DNA of 64,000 nt, from contig OZ199840.1 in NCBI GenBank assembly GCA_964304625.1, positions 3,472,001-3,536,000 on the forward strand, given 5' to 3'. The DNA comes from Kudoa neothunni. Its lineage: Eukaryota; Cnidaria. Every line of letters begins with the position of its first letter. Positions within the stretch are counted from its first letter, which is position 1. Under the pieces are notes generated by a model that made no database searches, had not been told where the DNA came from, and saw nothing but the letters and a program-made list of their open reading frames with translations. Below are positions 10,394 to 24,250 of the stretch, piece after piece. The translations under genes and the position numbers were made by a program.

Positions 10394-12906
10394 TTTATGG
10401 CAGACAATCAATAACAGAATTGAGACGAAGATGGATTATTAAAAGCACAAAAAATTAACTCAATCATTCATTGGATAAATACGATTATAACAAGTTAATT
10501 AACATTATTGAATAATCATAGCTGCAATTAATATGAATAATTTATTTACTAAATGGTTGGCAAAACATGCAACATTTTTAAATTAAAAATAAGATATAGG
10601 CGATCAAATTTGAATGATTGTCCTTATAGTAATTTCGATTTAATATTTTCGTAAGTGTATAGCCAATGAATGGTAGTCAAATATCCGCATAATTTAACGT
10701 TGACCTATTAAAATAAATAAGAAACGGATAACAAAACATCACTCGATAATCAAGTCTTCATATGCTTCGATCACGTTACTTTTGATATGTTAAGCTTGCT
10801 GTATACAATAAATTCTCAAACTTCATACACTAATTCGAGCATTACATCAGCGCTTATTATTTAAATTTTATATTCAGCCTCCATGCACAGAAAAACAACA
10901 ATTCAGTTCACGTTAATTTAAGTCTGCAACCTTTAGAACCTAAATATGTCAGCCCAAATAAATTATAAATTTGTCATATAGAGTATTACATTTTTACATT
11001 TCACATTGGATTTTAGCGTTAGGAGGTTTATTCTAAATACTATGTAAATCAAACTAACTATTTCCCATTTTCAATATTCTAATGTACCCAAAATTGTTTA
11101 AAAGGAAACAATCTAGCCCAACTTTTCATAGGTATAACTCAAGACAGTGGCTATTCTCATGGAAACGAATAACTCCTCCGTTGTAGGCGATATTTCAAAT
11201 CTGACTTCATATTTGAATTGAGCTATTTTTAATCTAAATTTTTATGGAAAAATTGTTTGAAATTTAAAGAATAAAAATTCAACACTTTGTCTGCCCTATT
11301 TACACTGTTCACTAGTAGTACATTCACGTTTTGAGTCTAATATTGTGTAACTTTTAATATTAATTTTATCTTTAAGAATAAAATTTTCTTCATGAATTAA
11401 TTAAGTCATAGACAAATAAAAAGTAAAAGCTATATTAAAACAATGTACTGTAAAAAGGACTTGTTGATCATCGTGATGTAAATAAGTAATTACCAAAAAG
11501 TTAAATAATTATATTAAACATTTTTCAAATAAATTCATCAAACGTGTTGTTATTATTTTTATTATCATTTATTACTATTACTGTGTGGGAAACAACCGTT
11601 TTAAAAGTCCGATGATAAATATTTTTCATTATTAATCAAATACCTTTTAAATTTAGCAAGAGAAAACCGCTAAAAAAATTAATAAACTAAAACATCATTA
11701 TTAATTATTGAAAATTATGTTTAATTGTAAAAATTTTGTATTGTAATTAAAATTGTTTTTAAATACCGAAAAATGCTTATAATTATGAATGATATGTATT
11801 AAAAAAAGAATAATATATTGGAATAACTTGCATGTTTCGGATTTAATTATCATGTTTTTTATTCCACAATTCTAAATCAACATTTTTGAAACCGTTTTTT
11901 ATAAAACTATATTATTACATTCTACAACTGTGATAGTATCTAATTGCATCATTGTTAAAAAATTCCAATGAATATAAAGATAAACGATTATATCAGATGA
12001 AATCACAAATTTTAAAATTAAATTAAACGTAACATAACAACTTCATTCTAAATACTCGCGCACCCGTATATGTCGTGATTCTTACGTGTATCTTTTGCGT
12101 TTGCGTTTGCTTTTGCTTTTGCTTACCCAACCAAACGTTGCTAAATTCAAATCTGTCTATAATTGAATTCACAAAATTAGATTTAGAAGAAAAACTTATC
12201 GATAATTAATTCGGAAGAAACAATTTTCTAACTACACAAGACTATCAAGCATTGCTCAAATTCTCAATTTTTAAAGTTTTAATAAATCTCACAAGGTGGT
12301 TGTATCATTATTAATCAGTTAAACCATGCAAAACATGAGAAATTATAGAATCTGGTTTTTATTCTTATAAGAACACTCCATCTCTTCGATGTGAAAATTC
12401 TCAATATGATGCAAATCACAATGAAAATGACCACCTCACGTATGTATGAAAGTATGTATTAAACGCGGGGGAACTGAAGAACGTTATCTCAGAAATACGC
12501 TGAACACTTTAACGTAAGACCCAAATGGATTGAATGATTTCTGCCCAGTGATGGATAGGATATTTAAAATTGTAAAATATACATAGAAATGTACGTTTAT
12601 AACAAGTGTCACAAAAAATAAACGTTAATTAGATTGTTTTAAAGAAAATAATTGAATTTTATTTTTCACGCACGTGCAATCAGATAGATATTGCGCACAG
12701 AATATTTATTTAAATTAATATATTGCGAATTATCAATAGAGTTAACAAGCTAATTTGAAATACACATTTATTATGACTTTTTTGCATTGAAGTCTAACAA
12801 AGATAAAAGCTGGTTGTTGAGGATATCATTATGATCCCATTTATTAATTTATTAATATGAAAAAATTCTAAAAATAAATGTCATTATTAAAAGAATATTT
12901 TGTTCG
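10394..12906. other. intergenic, upstream of the Kunitz gene
   Basis: AT-rich. A short imperfect hexamer run (TTTGCG/CTTTTG units) lies at about 12088-12125. No exon was supported. Confidence 0.4.
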
Positions 12907-13062
12907 CAGTAAATCCCCCTCAAACCGAAAATCACGCTATTCGAATTATTTTTAAAAATTTATTTGAAAATGATGTGGATTTTAAATAAAAAAAACTTCG
13001 TATAACCGAAACAACTTTTGGATGGAATTTTCGGATAAAAGAGCCTGGGTCTGGGTAAAATG
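12907..13062. mobile_element. small TIR element (MITE-like), pogo-like ends
   Basis: The left end starts CAGT and contains CCGAAAAT; about 140 bp later a roughly inverted end reads ATTTTCGGATAAAAGAGCC. The same terminal sequence, better preserved, occurs at 14192-14230 and finishes in ACTGTA. The flanking TA is clear only at the latter site. Family placement is inferred from the CAGT ends and TA flank. Confidence 0.35.
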
Positions 13063-13769
13063 GCATCTACATTTATTTTTATGATACACATGGTCGTTAT
13101 TTATTCATTTTAAGATTATATTTAATGAGTAAAAACAACGTAACATATAACATATATACCATATATTATTTTAGGTTCAAATTGCAGCCATGTTGATAAT
13201 AAACAGATAAATGTTGGATAAGGACAAATTTCCTTATATCTTTTTATGGGTAATCTAATATAAAAAAAAATAGAATTTATGGGATTGTATAATCACAATT
13301 TGGCAGTAACACTATAAGATAAATTTATCTACAGAGTTGGCTCAATTAAACAATGTTCGTTCGTTCACACGTCTATTTTTCCTCATAACACCACCACTTT
13401 TAAGTTCTATTGAGTATTGAGTCGTCACAATCATTAATAAATATTAGACTGTTGGAATAAGATATATCTTAATGAAAGAAAAAATTCTAAATATCGTTAC
13501 GGAAAACTCTGAGAAAATACTTCTCATTGTTACTTTAATTATTTTCACTCACAATATCCAAATAAGGAAGAAATTATAAAAAATTAACATTGAAAATAGT
13601 CCATTTTTTAGATTCTAGAGTGTATCTTTCGAATATGGCGCACATTGAAGTCAATATCGCTTAGTTTTAAGTGACAATCGACATCATAAAACATACACAA
13701 AGCAATAATTAATTATATAATAATTAATAATAATAATATTCGACGTGTCCTTCACCCGAATAGAATCAG

Positions 13770-14152
13770 AATGGGTTGAGACTTATTCTTGCCTCATTTA
13801 GAATCGTATGACCCTTTTTTGGTTAATCCTAATATAATATTGATCAATTTTGTATTCATATTATTTGTTATCCGTTTATTAACCATGTCTACACGAAAGT
13901 CTTTCCTAATGAAAGTTGGATTATCATGAGTTTCAATTGACGCTATTTTTGAAGGAATGCAGGACTAAAGGGATTAATTTGTAAGGTGCATCGATAAATT
14001 AAGTTAGATCTGATCGAATACATTTTAATTTTGGTGAGAAACAAAGTATATATTAATTTATTTCAAATTTCAATGCTATAAATAGTTTAATTTAAAAAAA
14101 TCAATATCTTTTCAAGAAAAAGTGGGCCGCAATAGAAAAAATAGTTTGGAAA
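13770..14152. repeat. dispersed repeat fragment, hAT-like right end
   Basis: This stretch aligns by eye with about 30290-30710: shared blocks such as ATCGATAAATTAAGTTA, AAGTATATATTAAT and a terminal AAGAAA-AGTGGG-CGC followed by TTGGAAAC/TTGGGAAC. The TTGGAAAC-type terminus after a C/G-rich block is typical of hAT superfamily right ends. No transposase remains. Confidence 0.4.
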
Positions 14153-14230
14153 CACGTGTTTAACCGAAAATTCAGTATCCGAAAAGAAAATGCTAGATCC
14201 CGACATTTTCGGATAAACGGGGCTCGACTG
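14153..14230. mobile_element. terminal fragment of a pogo-like element
   Basis: It carries an inverted repeat (TATCCGAAAA at about 14177, TTTTCGGATA at about 14202) and ends GGGGCTCGACTG followed by TA at 14231-14232. The organisation matches the hairpin-type ends of the element at 645-2443. Confidence 0.4.
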
Positions 14231-14232
14231 TA

Positions 14233-14960
14233 TTTAAAAGGAAGAGGCTATTGTGATGGATCATAATATCCATGTAAAGATAGTTAATTAATTTTGGCCC
14301 ATCACTACTGCGCCTTGATGTTATAAATAATTAAATACAATCGATTCTTAAAAGGACACTCCACACATCAACTATAAATGAGAGTTGTTTAGATTGAAAT
14401 ATGCTGATGCGCACGCACAAATGCTATTAAGATAAAAATATCTATTGCAATAACCTCTGCCTTTCAAAAATTGAAATATACCTCGCCTAATTTAATATGA
14501 TATTTTTAGTTAGCGACATAAAATGTAGATTCTGTGTGAAATTGGTAAAAAAATAATTCCTCGATCACACGTAATTTTCGTGAGCTTAACATAAACTGTA
14601 ATAAAGTATATCTGCTTCGTGAACGTCGCTTTTACTAAAAATCCCCAAAATAATCCCTTTATTGTGTTATAAATTATAACATTTCACAAGTAAAATACGG
14701 ATGTTTATCGTAAACAAACCCCTAGAATTATATAGTCACGTGAGCAGGTTATCTTGATTTGTCGTTTCCTGAAGCCAGTTCAGCAATTTGACGACTTTAA
14801 CAGCGTTTAAATTGTCCACTTGATTTAGTTCTATTGTGGATTAGTATATATCTGAATAAATTCGTATTCTTTTGAATAGTCTAATAATATATTGTTAGTT
14901 CATTAAAGTTAAATCGGAGATCTATCGAATATTACTGTAATAGGGACTGAAATTTGAAAA
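14233..14960. other. region upstream of the aminopeptidase P gene
   Basis: No exon seen. It presumably holds the promoter and 5' leader, but no motif was clear enough to mark. Confidence 0.3.
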
Positions 14961-17900
14961 ATGGCTACCTCAAAAATATTGGAGCAACTAAGAAAGCTGA
15001 TGAGTGATCCCAAATATTGCCCTGTTAATCTCAGTGCATACATTGTCCCTTCATCGGACGCTCATAATGTACATTTAATTTGTCGATTATTATTATTAGC
15101 AATTATTATTATTATTTTAGAGTGAATATACGGCCGATTTTGATAAACGAAGAGAATATTTGAGCAAATTCACCGGCTCCGCAGGTATACAGTAAAATGC
15201 GATGTGGAGTTAGTTAGATGTGTACTTCCTAAAGGCACATGTGTGGTGACAAGTGATAAAGCTCTTTTATGGACGGATGGGAGATATTTTCTTCAAGCGT
15301 CCAAAGAATTAGATGAAAATTGGACTCTAATGAAATCATGTGATTTTTTGATTGTAGCATTAATGGCACACATGTTGAAATGCTATGTATTAGATTAATA
15401 ACTAAAATATTTAAATGAATTATAATAAGCTAGTTGCAAAAATGTCTCAATTAACCCTCGAATACCTGGCAAAAAAGTTACGCGAATGCTTGAAGGGGAC
15501 AGCTGTGGTCCTATGCAATTTAATTGTAACATAATTATATTTGAAACTATATGACTATAAAGATAAATAAAACAATAGAACAGCTTGGTTTTAAGTTAAA
15601 AAAAGAGAAAAAAATTAATTTAAACCATTAAAATCAAATTTTTTAGGCGCTCGCATTAAAAAAATAAATAATTTGCAAATATAAACTCACACAAAATCGA
15701 TATCGTATAAAAGAAACAAATTAACATTAGTTCATATAATTTTTGTATTTAAAATAAATTTATAACTTTCAAAATTGTTATTTTATGATTGTAATTAGCG
15801 GTTTAATTTAGATGGCGTTTTGATTTATTAGCAAAAAACCATTATAATAAAGATATAATCAATAAATTATTTTTTTTATAACTAAAAATGATAATTTGAC
15901 ATAAAAAATACAAAACAATTTAATATTTTACAACATCAAACTGAATTACATGCCCGATCTATCTATACCATCTCATTATAATGACATTAATTCTAATCGT
16001 TTTGTCTAAAATCTAAATAGGTAAATTACACAAATATGATATATTTTGTAGATATAATCAAATTTAATAAAAAATTTAAATGCGTATAAAAATATGGCGA
16101 AATAAAGTAGATAAATAATACAATATATTTTATTTTTTGTTACACAACTCGCATTCTATATTTTCGATTCGGTGATTTTTGCAGACAAATTTGTTGCAAT
16201 TTGAGCAAATTCTCCTGCTTTTTTCTTGTTTGTTGAGCAAATATGGCATGTACCTCTTCCAGAAGGAGGTTCCTTCCTTTTTATTGTGATGGCTTCAAAG
16301 TTGATGTCATCGTTTCCTAGCAATTCTTCAGCTAACATTTTTAAAAACGCTCTTCGGGATTGTTTTTTATGGGTATTTTTGAATTGCTGGTTTCGATAAA
16401 CGTACGAAAAATACGCATTATGGGCGATTATATCGATGATGTTAAAGAAAATCGCCAACGACGAGTGGCTCTTTTGGTGGAATAGCAGCGGAAAATTTGG
16501 TCAAGCGTATCAACCCCTCCTTTGGTTTGGTTGTAATAATTTATGATCTCTGGTTTTTTCGACTCAGGATCAATATCACAATCTCGATGTGTGGAGCTTA
16601 TAAGTACCACAGATCTATTTTTCTTGGGATTGTATTTTACCAACGTAACTTTATCCTGGAATAAAAATCTCACATCGTTTGGTATTCCCTTTGATGATTG
16701 AAATTCAGAGATGAGAAATTTTTTATTTTTACGGACAGTCCCTACAATTGTTGTTTTATGAGACATTAAGTATCTCGCAACTGACAATGTGGTAAAAAAA
16801 TTGTCCGTGGTAACATTACGACCTTTTCTTAAATAAGGTGTAACTAAATCCTTTTCCAATATATATCTTTGCATTGCATACATATGCGTTTGTTGCATAA
16901 CACAGCGCCCATATTTTTATCCCATACTTTCCAGGCTTAGAAGGAATGAACATTTTGAAGGGGCGACGGCCTCTGAATGTGACAAGCTGTTCATCCACAC
17001 AGTCAGTTGGGAAGATGGGTTGTAACTTTCTTTACACGTCTTTATATACTCATCAAATATATATCTGATGGAGCAAGTTTATCCTCTCTATCCCTGGTTC
17101 TTCACTTGTCGAATCTGAGACAAGTTGCAAAATCTTCAAAGCGATTTCTTGTAATTTTTGCAATTAGTGATTGAAGACCATATTTTTCAGTCCAAAATTC
17201 TCGGATGTTTTCATTTTCGCCGTTCATCACGCCAATTAATAAGATAGCTCCCGAAAAAAACTTTCAACTCGGCCATATTTATCTTTTTGATATTTGTTTT
17301 TTCTTGTTCAATAAATTTGTTGGTACAATATTGGTCCTCTTCCAACATTTTATTGGTCAAAAAATTATTAAAAGCCCTCATAGGAGTATGGCCATTCCAG
17401 AAAGCTTTATTTGTGAATGCCGCTTTTACATTATAAATATTTTCCATTGTAGGCCTTCTTTCAACCCTAGTTGGAGTTTTATACCATTTTTCTCCATCTT
17501 TGGAGACAACAAAGGGAGCATGGGTCATATCTTCAATGCTCGCATCATCATCATCATCATCGTCGTCGTCATTGTTGACTGGCTCATTAATTATTTCATC
17601 CAAGTCCTCCGAACTACTTTTAATGTATAATGTATCGTCAGCACTTTCACGATCATCCTCAAAAAAAATTTGTTCTTCTCCAGAATTCATTTTTTAAGCA
17701 AATTCTCGTTGCACGTGCAAATTTCTAAAATAAATTCGATTTATATTTTCGACTAAACATATAATCAGCCATAAATAGTTTTAGAATATTTTAAATTGCT
17801 TATGAAATACAATATTAAATTTAGAATGATGTACTTATAGTACCAAATATTAATTTCGTTAACAATTACACGTGGATCGGAATGGTCCATCTCAGGTATT

Positions 17901-20900
17901 TACTTAACTTTTTTTGTTTACTTATTTACACAAAAATTCTCAAAACTTACAGTTCTATTATTTTAAAATGTAATAAAACATAATTAAAGCATAAAATAGG
18001 AATACATTTAAAAAGTTTAAAAAAATGTATGCAAAAAGATATTAAAAATTTTATCTCTCGTGGTCCAACCTAGGTATTCGAGGGTTAAGCAACAATAGAG
18101 TTCATCATATTAGATAAATTTCTATTCAGAGAAGAATAACTTATTTTATTAGAATAAAGCTTATAATAACGGAATTCATGATATTCTGTGGCGCTCTAGA
18201 GTAATTTGCTGGTATTTCAAATTGATTCAATTGAATCATAATGTTGAATAATTGCAATTTTTTACCAAAATCTCTTTCATCTCTCACAATGCCGAACGCT
18301 CGGATGTGTAATTTAGTGGATTAATCGAATTAAAATTAGAAGTAACCACTGCCAAATCCAATAGTAAGGCCTTGAATTTTACAAGAAATACATTTTTTAA
18401 AGGTTATTCCATATTTTTGAGTATAACGTTAGACCTAAAGACTGTATACATCGAAAAGTTTACGATGTTGGTCACAACGATTTGAAAAAATGCTAACTAA
18501 CCTATATCGAGACCCGAGACCTTACTGTGTATCTAATAATTTTGGTTAATATTTAAAATAGACCTTGTCTTTATAATTTAAATATATTGAATCTCTTTAA
18601 GTGAGGTTCATGTAATATTTTTTGAATATGATGAAAATTGTTTTCAACTCTGAATATTTAATTCAATACAAATATTAGAAAAAAAATATTCGCTCTGACT
18701 TTCAAGTTTGAGACGGTATAAATTATGTAATTACAGCAGGCTGTTTGAATAAGGCCTAACCCCTTTTTAAATTGAGCCTAAATTATCCCAACAATAAATA
18801 CTCATTATTACCGTATAACTAACTTTAATCCTTCAGAAATTAATTAAATTTAGTTAATCATTTCATTATTATAAGTCAAAAGTCTTGTAATAGTTATTAT
18901 TATAATATTATTACAGAATTATCGCTATTATAGAAACTAATTGTTTGTTTAGTCACCGCTAATGTACCCACTATTGAAGAATGGCTTGCGAATAATCTGC
19001 CTGATGGTTGTGTTGTGGGAACGGATCCCTTACTAGTTTCATATAGTAATTATCTATAAGAATCAATAGCGAATTATGTTTTTTATCTCGTTCTTTAAGA
19101 ACAATGGCAAAGAATATCTGATTCACTTTCACAGAGTAATAAGAAATTAGTTGCTGTCGAACAGAACCTGGTGGATATTATTTGGAAACGTGATGGCAAG
19201 AAAGATATGCCATTTTCGGAAATTTTTATTCACCCTATGAAATATTGCGGTTAGTTGTTAAAACGTGATGGGTTGAATTCACACCACATCCCCTATCTTT
19301 AGGGATGTCATGGGAAGATAAAATAAAACAGATACAGGAAAAAATGGTACAGAAAAAGGCTGACTATCTTCTCCTCTCCAGTCTCGACAGTATTAGCTGT
19401 ATGCCGAAATTTCAGTTGAAACTGTGTTTCTGAGATCAATACAAAAAATAGGGTTGTTCAATCTTAGAGGCAGTGATGTTTTAAATAATCCAGTTTTCAA
19501 AGCATATGCCATTATATCTGCTATTAACAATGATATTGAGTGAGTTAGATTTGATTTTGACACAGGTATTGATTTGAGGGTTGTTAGTTTGTTTTTGCAT
19601 GTCGAAAATGTCCCAGATGATGTAGTTCGCCATCTGACCACCACAGATTCATCGTTAAGAGTTAATATCAGAAAATATGACACTATTAAATCTGCTGTCA
19701 AGTCGTTGTCTAACGCCAACCACAAAATATGGGTATCTAAATCCGCCAAAAAAGGATGGATTATGTTGGTTGATGCTTTTCACATTTTTAGATTAATAAT
19801 GAATGCCCAGCTGCATTTTCACTGGATTTCCACAAACAAAATCTAATGGTGATGCAATGTCATGTCTGTGTGATGAAATCTCTCAAAAATGAGGTCGAAC
19901 AACAAGGAATCCGACAGGCCAGTGTATAAGTTAATTACGTTTTGTGCGGTGATAAAATACTCTCCCTAAAAAATAGATTAGAGATTCGGCTGCCTTGTGC
20001 CAATATTTTGGATTTCTTGAAGATGAGGTTTGAAATAGATTTCAGTTATTTCTAATTAAGCTGTCTAATTTTTAAGATCCATAAGCGTACACTGAATGAG
20101 GTTACTGCGGCTCAACAACTGAGAAAATTCCGAGAGTGATTCAATGTTGAGCGGGATTAAAATATGTTTCCCGCATTTAGACAAATGGATTTGTTTGTTG
20201 ATCTCAGCTTCCCTACAATTTCATCGTCTGGACCCAACTGTGCTATTATGCATTATTGGTGAGAATTTTTTTTTGATTATTAATTTAAGTTATCTCTTAG
20301 CGCCGAAAATGTTCCCCAACCTGCCATACTAGATCCTAATAGTATCTATTTGTGCGACTCTGGTGGTCAGTATTGGTATGTGTGAATTGTGGATTGACCC
20401 TAATAATAATTTTTTTAATATTATTATTAACATTATTATTATTGATTAGGGATGGCACCACTGATATCACAAGAACCCTTCACTACGGAAAACCATCCGA
20501 AAAAGAGATTGTATGCCATTTCAACTTTTTAATCATCATCACCATTTTACACTTACACATGCTGATCTGAATAATAGCTCGCATTCACATTGGTGCTCAA
20601 AGGTCATATCAATCTAGCCAAATTTATATTTCCTGAAGACACGCCCGGTCATTCGTTGGATGCTGTTGCAAGACAACCACTTTGGTCTATTGGTCTTGAT
20701 TACAATCATGGGACAGGGCATGGTATTGGATGTTTCCTCAATGTTCACGAAGGTCCTCAATGCATTTCACTTCGAGCCACTGAGGATCACGGACTAAAAG
20801 AAGGAATGCTTCTTTCAAACGGTAATAATTATTGTTTATTTCTAATGTTACATAACGTGGACTTTTTCTGAAGAACCCGGTTATTATGAAGATGGTCACT

Positions 20901-21286
20901 TTGGTATTCGAATAGAAAATATGATGTTTGTCAAAGAAAAGAAAGATATGCCGGTTAGTGGATTATTTTGGAGTTTTCTAATTGTTTCATTCAAAAGAAC
21001 AATTTCAATGGGAAAAAATACATGACGTTCGAAACTGTCTCACTGGTAACCATAATTATTTGGATATTTGTCATAATTGGTAATGTTGATCAATTCGAAA
21101 TTCGTTGATTAGGTGCCGATTCAAAGGTCTATGATTGATCCTACGCTTCTTAGTAAAGAAGAAATCGAATGGCTTAATACATATCATCAAGAATGTCTTG
21201 AAAAGGTGGGTCCTCTTCTTGAAAAGATGAATATGGTCCAAGGCTTGAAATGGCTTCAGAAAAACACTCAACCTTTATCCTTCTAA
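14961..21286 (+). CDS. XPNPEP1: Xaa-Pro aminopeptidase, cytosolic type (aminopeptidase P1)
   Basis: Removes an N-terminal residue that precedes proline; a metalloenzyme of family M24B, normally a cytosolic dimer with two metal ions per subunit. I place 18 exons (14961-15068, 15121-15184, 15235-15339, 18953-19045, 19100-19249, 19303-19398, 19452-19539, 19588-19768, 19792-19923, 19977-20027, 20077-20135, 20181-20258, 20301-20375, 20450-20510, 20578-20821, 20874-20953, 20998-21045, 21113-21286), all in frame and colinear with the animal enzyme. The creatinase N-terminal part shows FTGSAG and [11 protein letters not shown]. The catalytic part keeps all five metal ligands: Asp in [10 protein letters not shown], Asp in DGTTDITRT, His in HGTGHGIG, Glu in EPGYYEDG and Glu in GIRIEN. 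The C-terminus ends [11 protein letters not shown]. No signal peptide, consistent with the cytosolic form. Introns are about 41-74 nt except a 23-nt one (19769-19791) and a 3.6-kb one holding a piggyBac element. It appears intact. Confidence 0.95.
15451..18088 (-). mobile_element. piggyBac-family DNA transposon inserted in an intron
   Basis: Flanked by TTAA on both sides (15451-15454 and 18085-18088), with perfect 13-bp terminal inverted repeats CCCTCGAATACCT at 15455-15467 and, inverted, 18072-18084. TTAA duplication and 13-bp TIRs beginning CCC are diagnostic of piggyBac. A related copy of the terminal motif lies subterminally at about 17870-17898. The transposase runs on the minus strand, opposite to the host aminopeptidase gene, and sits in that gene's third intron. 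Confidence 0.93.
16130..17690 (-). pseudogene. decayed piggyBac transposase
   Basis: Frames broken in at least three places carry the family's landmarks in order: an acidic N-terminus starting at the ATG at 17688-17690 with a nine-Asp run; the [13 protein letters not shown] and [10 protein letters not shown] block (about 16920-17000); [22 protein letters not shown]; and a C-terminal cysteine segment with CHIC and CELC. The three catalytic Asp positions (in MDEQ, TDNF and GGVD) are all still readable, although the gene as a whole is interrupted. The clean TIRs and TTAA flanks suggest a moderately young, now inactive copy. Confidence 0.9.
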
Positions 21287-23649
21287 TATGATTAGTTTAT
21301 TTTGTCTCTCACTAAATAATTTTTCCGAATAACTAGATATATAATCTTTTCTGTGAGAGATTTGAAAATATTTGTTCTTTTAATACGTATATTGAAATCA
21401 ACTTCCGTATGCAGTTATAATTTATGAATTATAACTTATAAATTTGAGCGATTTTTTAAATAGATTAAAAAACTATCATATATGTTTTTAAACTCTTTCT
21501 AAAACACAAAACTTGTCACTATGTTGAACAATTGTATCATATGTTTTTTATGCTCTCTACAACGTAAAAATTGGCAAACTGAGGAAGAGCCATCATATTT
21601 TGAACAACTAGTATAAGAATAATGAGAGAATAAGGAGCTGTCGCTGTCGCTGTATTCGGGAGAGGGTAACTTGTTTAATCGCATTTGCGCATGCGGACTG
21701 ATATCGCGTGTATGGTGTTTCGTTATTTATTCATTATTAACTCGATAGAATTTCCGTAAATTCTTAGAAATGACACTTATCAATATTTTAAATTATTTTA
21801 TTTGGTAGGTGGTTTTATGTTAATCTTTTTGGTATATGGCAAAAAAAATTTCAAGTTATTTTTCTGAAAGGTTTTATAAAGATAAAAGATTACAAAAGCT
21901 GGGAGAAATTATGTTCCATTAATACGCTATAATATTGTTGGCAAAATTCACTTGGGTAGAAATCAACCCCATTTTACTTAGAAGGTTAATGTAAGAAAAC
22001 TCCATTGAACCCCAAACATGTAATATGAGGTCAATATGGCAAATGTCTGTTGAGAGAAAATTATATGCGTTTCAACACAGATCAATCGTGTATAGGCCAA
22101 TCAAATTTAATATAACTTGTAAATTCTAAGGTAGCATATGAAAAAACAATAATTATTGTTACTGATATTTATGGAAAAATGTTTCATCTATCAAATCGCT
22201 TAAAATAACTCTTATTGCTATATCTAATCTTCGAATTTTATGGTCCATTATTGTTGAGTAATAATAATAATAATCTCTCGTTATCTCCCAATTTATTACT
22301 CGATTAAAATATATTTTTATTTAGAATATGTATAGAAGCTTTTTTTAATTTTGAAAGAAACTATGTTTTATATTAGTAAAATCAGATTATGATGATTGGA
22401 AAGGTATTAGCAGTTTAACTCAGTTTTGTTATATTTATTAGAAATATAATAATTTAATCTCTGTGTTGCGTTAGTTATTAAAATCGATGCATCATTTATC
22501 GATTTATTTGAAAAATAGTAATGGTTTCGATATATAAACTAATTTGAATACTGTTGTAACTGGATTAAAAATTATTTTGGTTAATAAAATGTACATACTT
22601 ATTTATTGTCTAAATATTAGAAAAAAAATTAATCCTATTAATTATATTTTCAACATATTAATATTATATTGCTATTAAATTGAAATATAACAAAATAAGT
22701 TACCTAAATCCATATAGTACACCTACAGTTTGTGAAAGAGTGAAATATAATGAAATATCCCCGGAACTAGAATTTATAGAGTATAAAAACAATTGGATGA
22801 CTAAAAATCTTTAAAAGCCTTAGGAATATTAGATCATAATTGTGTTTTTAATTTTAAAGATATAATTAAGATCAATATTTGATGAATAAATTCCTTTTAT
22901 TATTTATCCTTCATTTCAATAGAAAAGGCCAGCATGTATAACTATACAAAATATTTGTAGTAGATCCGTATAAAAAGTAGGCTCACTTGTAACTTTGACC
23001 TTTTTTAAATGGAGACTTAATTTTTTTAAGGTGGGAATATAAATTGACTTAATCAGCTGCGATTATGATTAAGAAGACAGAAAATCCGAACTATATATTT
23101 GAATTCAGCGTTATATCATCTTATATTTTTATATACTATAAAATTGTACAAATATTTAAGCGAATCACAGTCGCGATAATACATGATATTGTTATTTTAA
23201 ATAGTTTGAATGAAAACAATCGTGAAATAACTCTATAATGTAGTTTCGAATATAGATAAATTAGGAGGATGTTTTCGTACTGAGAAAGTTATGTACCTAG
23301 GTTGACACGATTCTTACAAAATTACATCGTAACGTTATTCTTAAATATACCAGATAGATAAAACAACAAATGCAGGTGGTTTAAAATGAATTCAGCACCA
23401 ATTATGCGTATTATTTTTAGGACCATCGTTAATTAAAACTGCGATGACTCCTCGTTCGAAAAAATTAAATGCATAATACGAGATATAGTTACTTTTGGGA
23501 GACAATAATTTTTGATTAAAAAATCTATTCAATAAATTCTAAGCAGGTGTCAAAATATAATTGGTTTGAGATAATAATGAAATTAAGTTATTTTATTGCA
23601 AAAAATTCAGAATATTCGATTTTTTATGGTTTTGACTTTTATATCAACT
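21287..23649. other. AT-rich intergenic
   Basis: No exon or terminal repeat pair was supported on either strand. Confidence 0.4.
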
Positions 23650-24250
23650 TCATCTGGAATTTTGGGAATGTGCATTGTTGCTTTGACCTTGAATGTAGGA
23701 TGGAGGGTCCAACTGTTGGGCGAGGTAATCGTCGTAGATCGGTGGCATTGCATAAGGCGCTAGTTCAGCGGTCAAACCACCATAAACGTTTGCAAGGGCA
23801 TCTCTTAACGCTAAAATCAGTTAAATACTAATTAAATCAATAGATTATTACAAATGTGACTGGTTCTTTGATTGAATCTCCTAGGAGGAAGGGTAATAAA
23901 ACGTCTGCTGTAACGCCTTAATGCTAGATACACCACCAAACAAACCAAAAATATTATAAGCATAATTGTCGTTGCGTAGAAAAATTTATCACCGCTAACT
24001 AAAATTTAAAAATTTTTTGTTTAGTTAAAAATCTCACTAATTAAAAACAAGGTACTCGATTGACAGCTGTTGCAACATTCCAAAAGGCGAACATTTTCAT
24101 GACAGTTTTTGAAATTACATCCAAGACGAATACAGTCTCGAATGATATTAGCGCTATTCTCATAACATACACACACTAAACAAGGATCTTCTTTGTATGG
24201 AAGGTAATACTCACCGAATTTGATTAACGAACCTACTGAATCTAGGCATC
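23650..24250 (-). CDS. VWC-like / single-pass membrane / PPxY protein, family member A
   Basis: Three exons joined in phase 1: 24250-24056 (cysteine domain), 23998-23861 (membrane helix) and 23810-23650 (tail). The cysteine domain reads GEYYLPYKEDPCLVCVC...C....C...C...CCNSC, a single von Willebrand factor C pattern. The helix is about FFYATTIMLIIFLVCLVVYL, followed by a basic stop-transfer RRYSRR. The tail carries PPIY and PPSY. PPxY binds WW domains, as in NEDD4-type ligases; the partner here is unknown. The signal-peptide exon that the other members have was not found. The acceptor at 24251-24252 requires a phase-1 upstream exon, unless translation starts at the ATG at 24279-24281, which gives no signal peptide. 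Overall plan resembles Shisa/WBP1/VOPP1 proteins, though homology to them is not shown. Confidence 0.75.

Noticed and set aside
17205-17697. Long plus-strand open stretches opposite the piggyBac N-terminus.
   Set aside because: They mirror the acidic Asp run on the other strand (poly-Ser/Ile artefacts) and have no family features.
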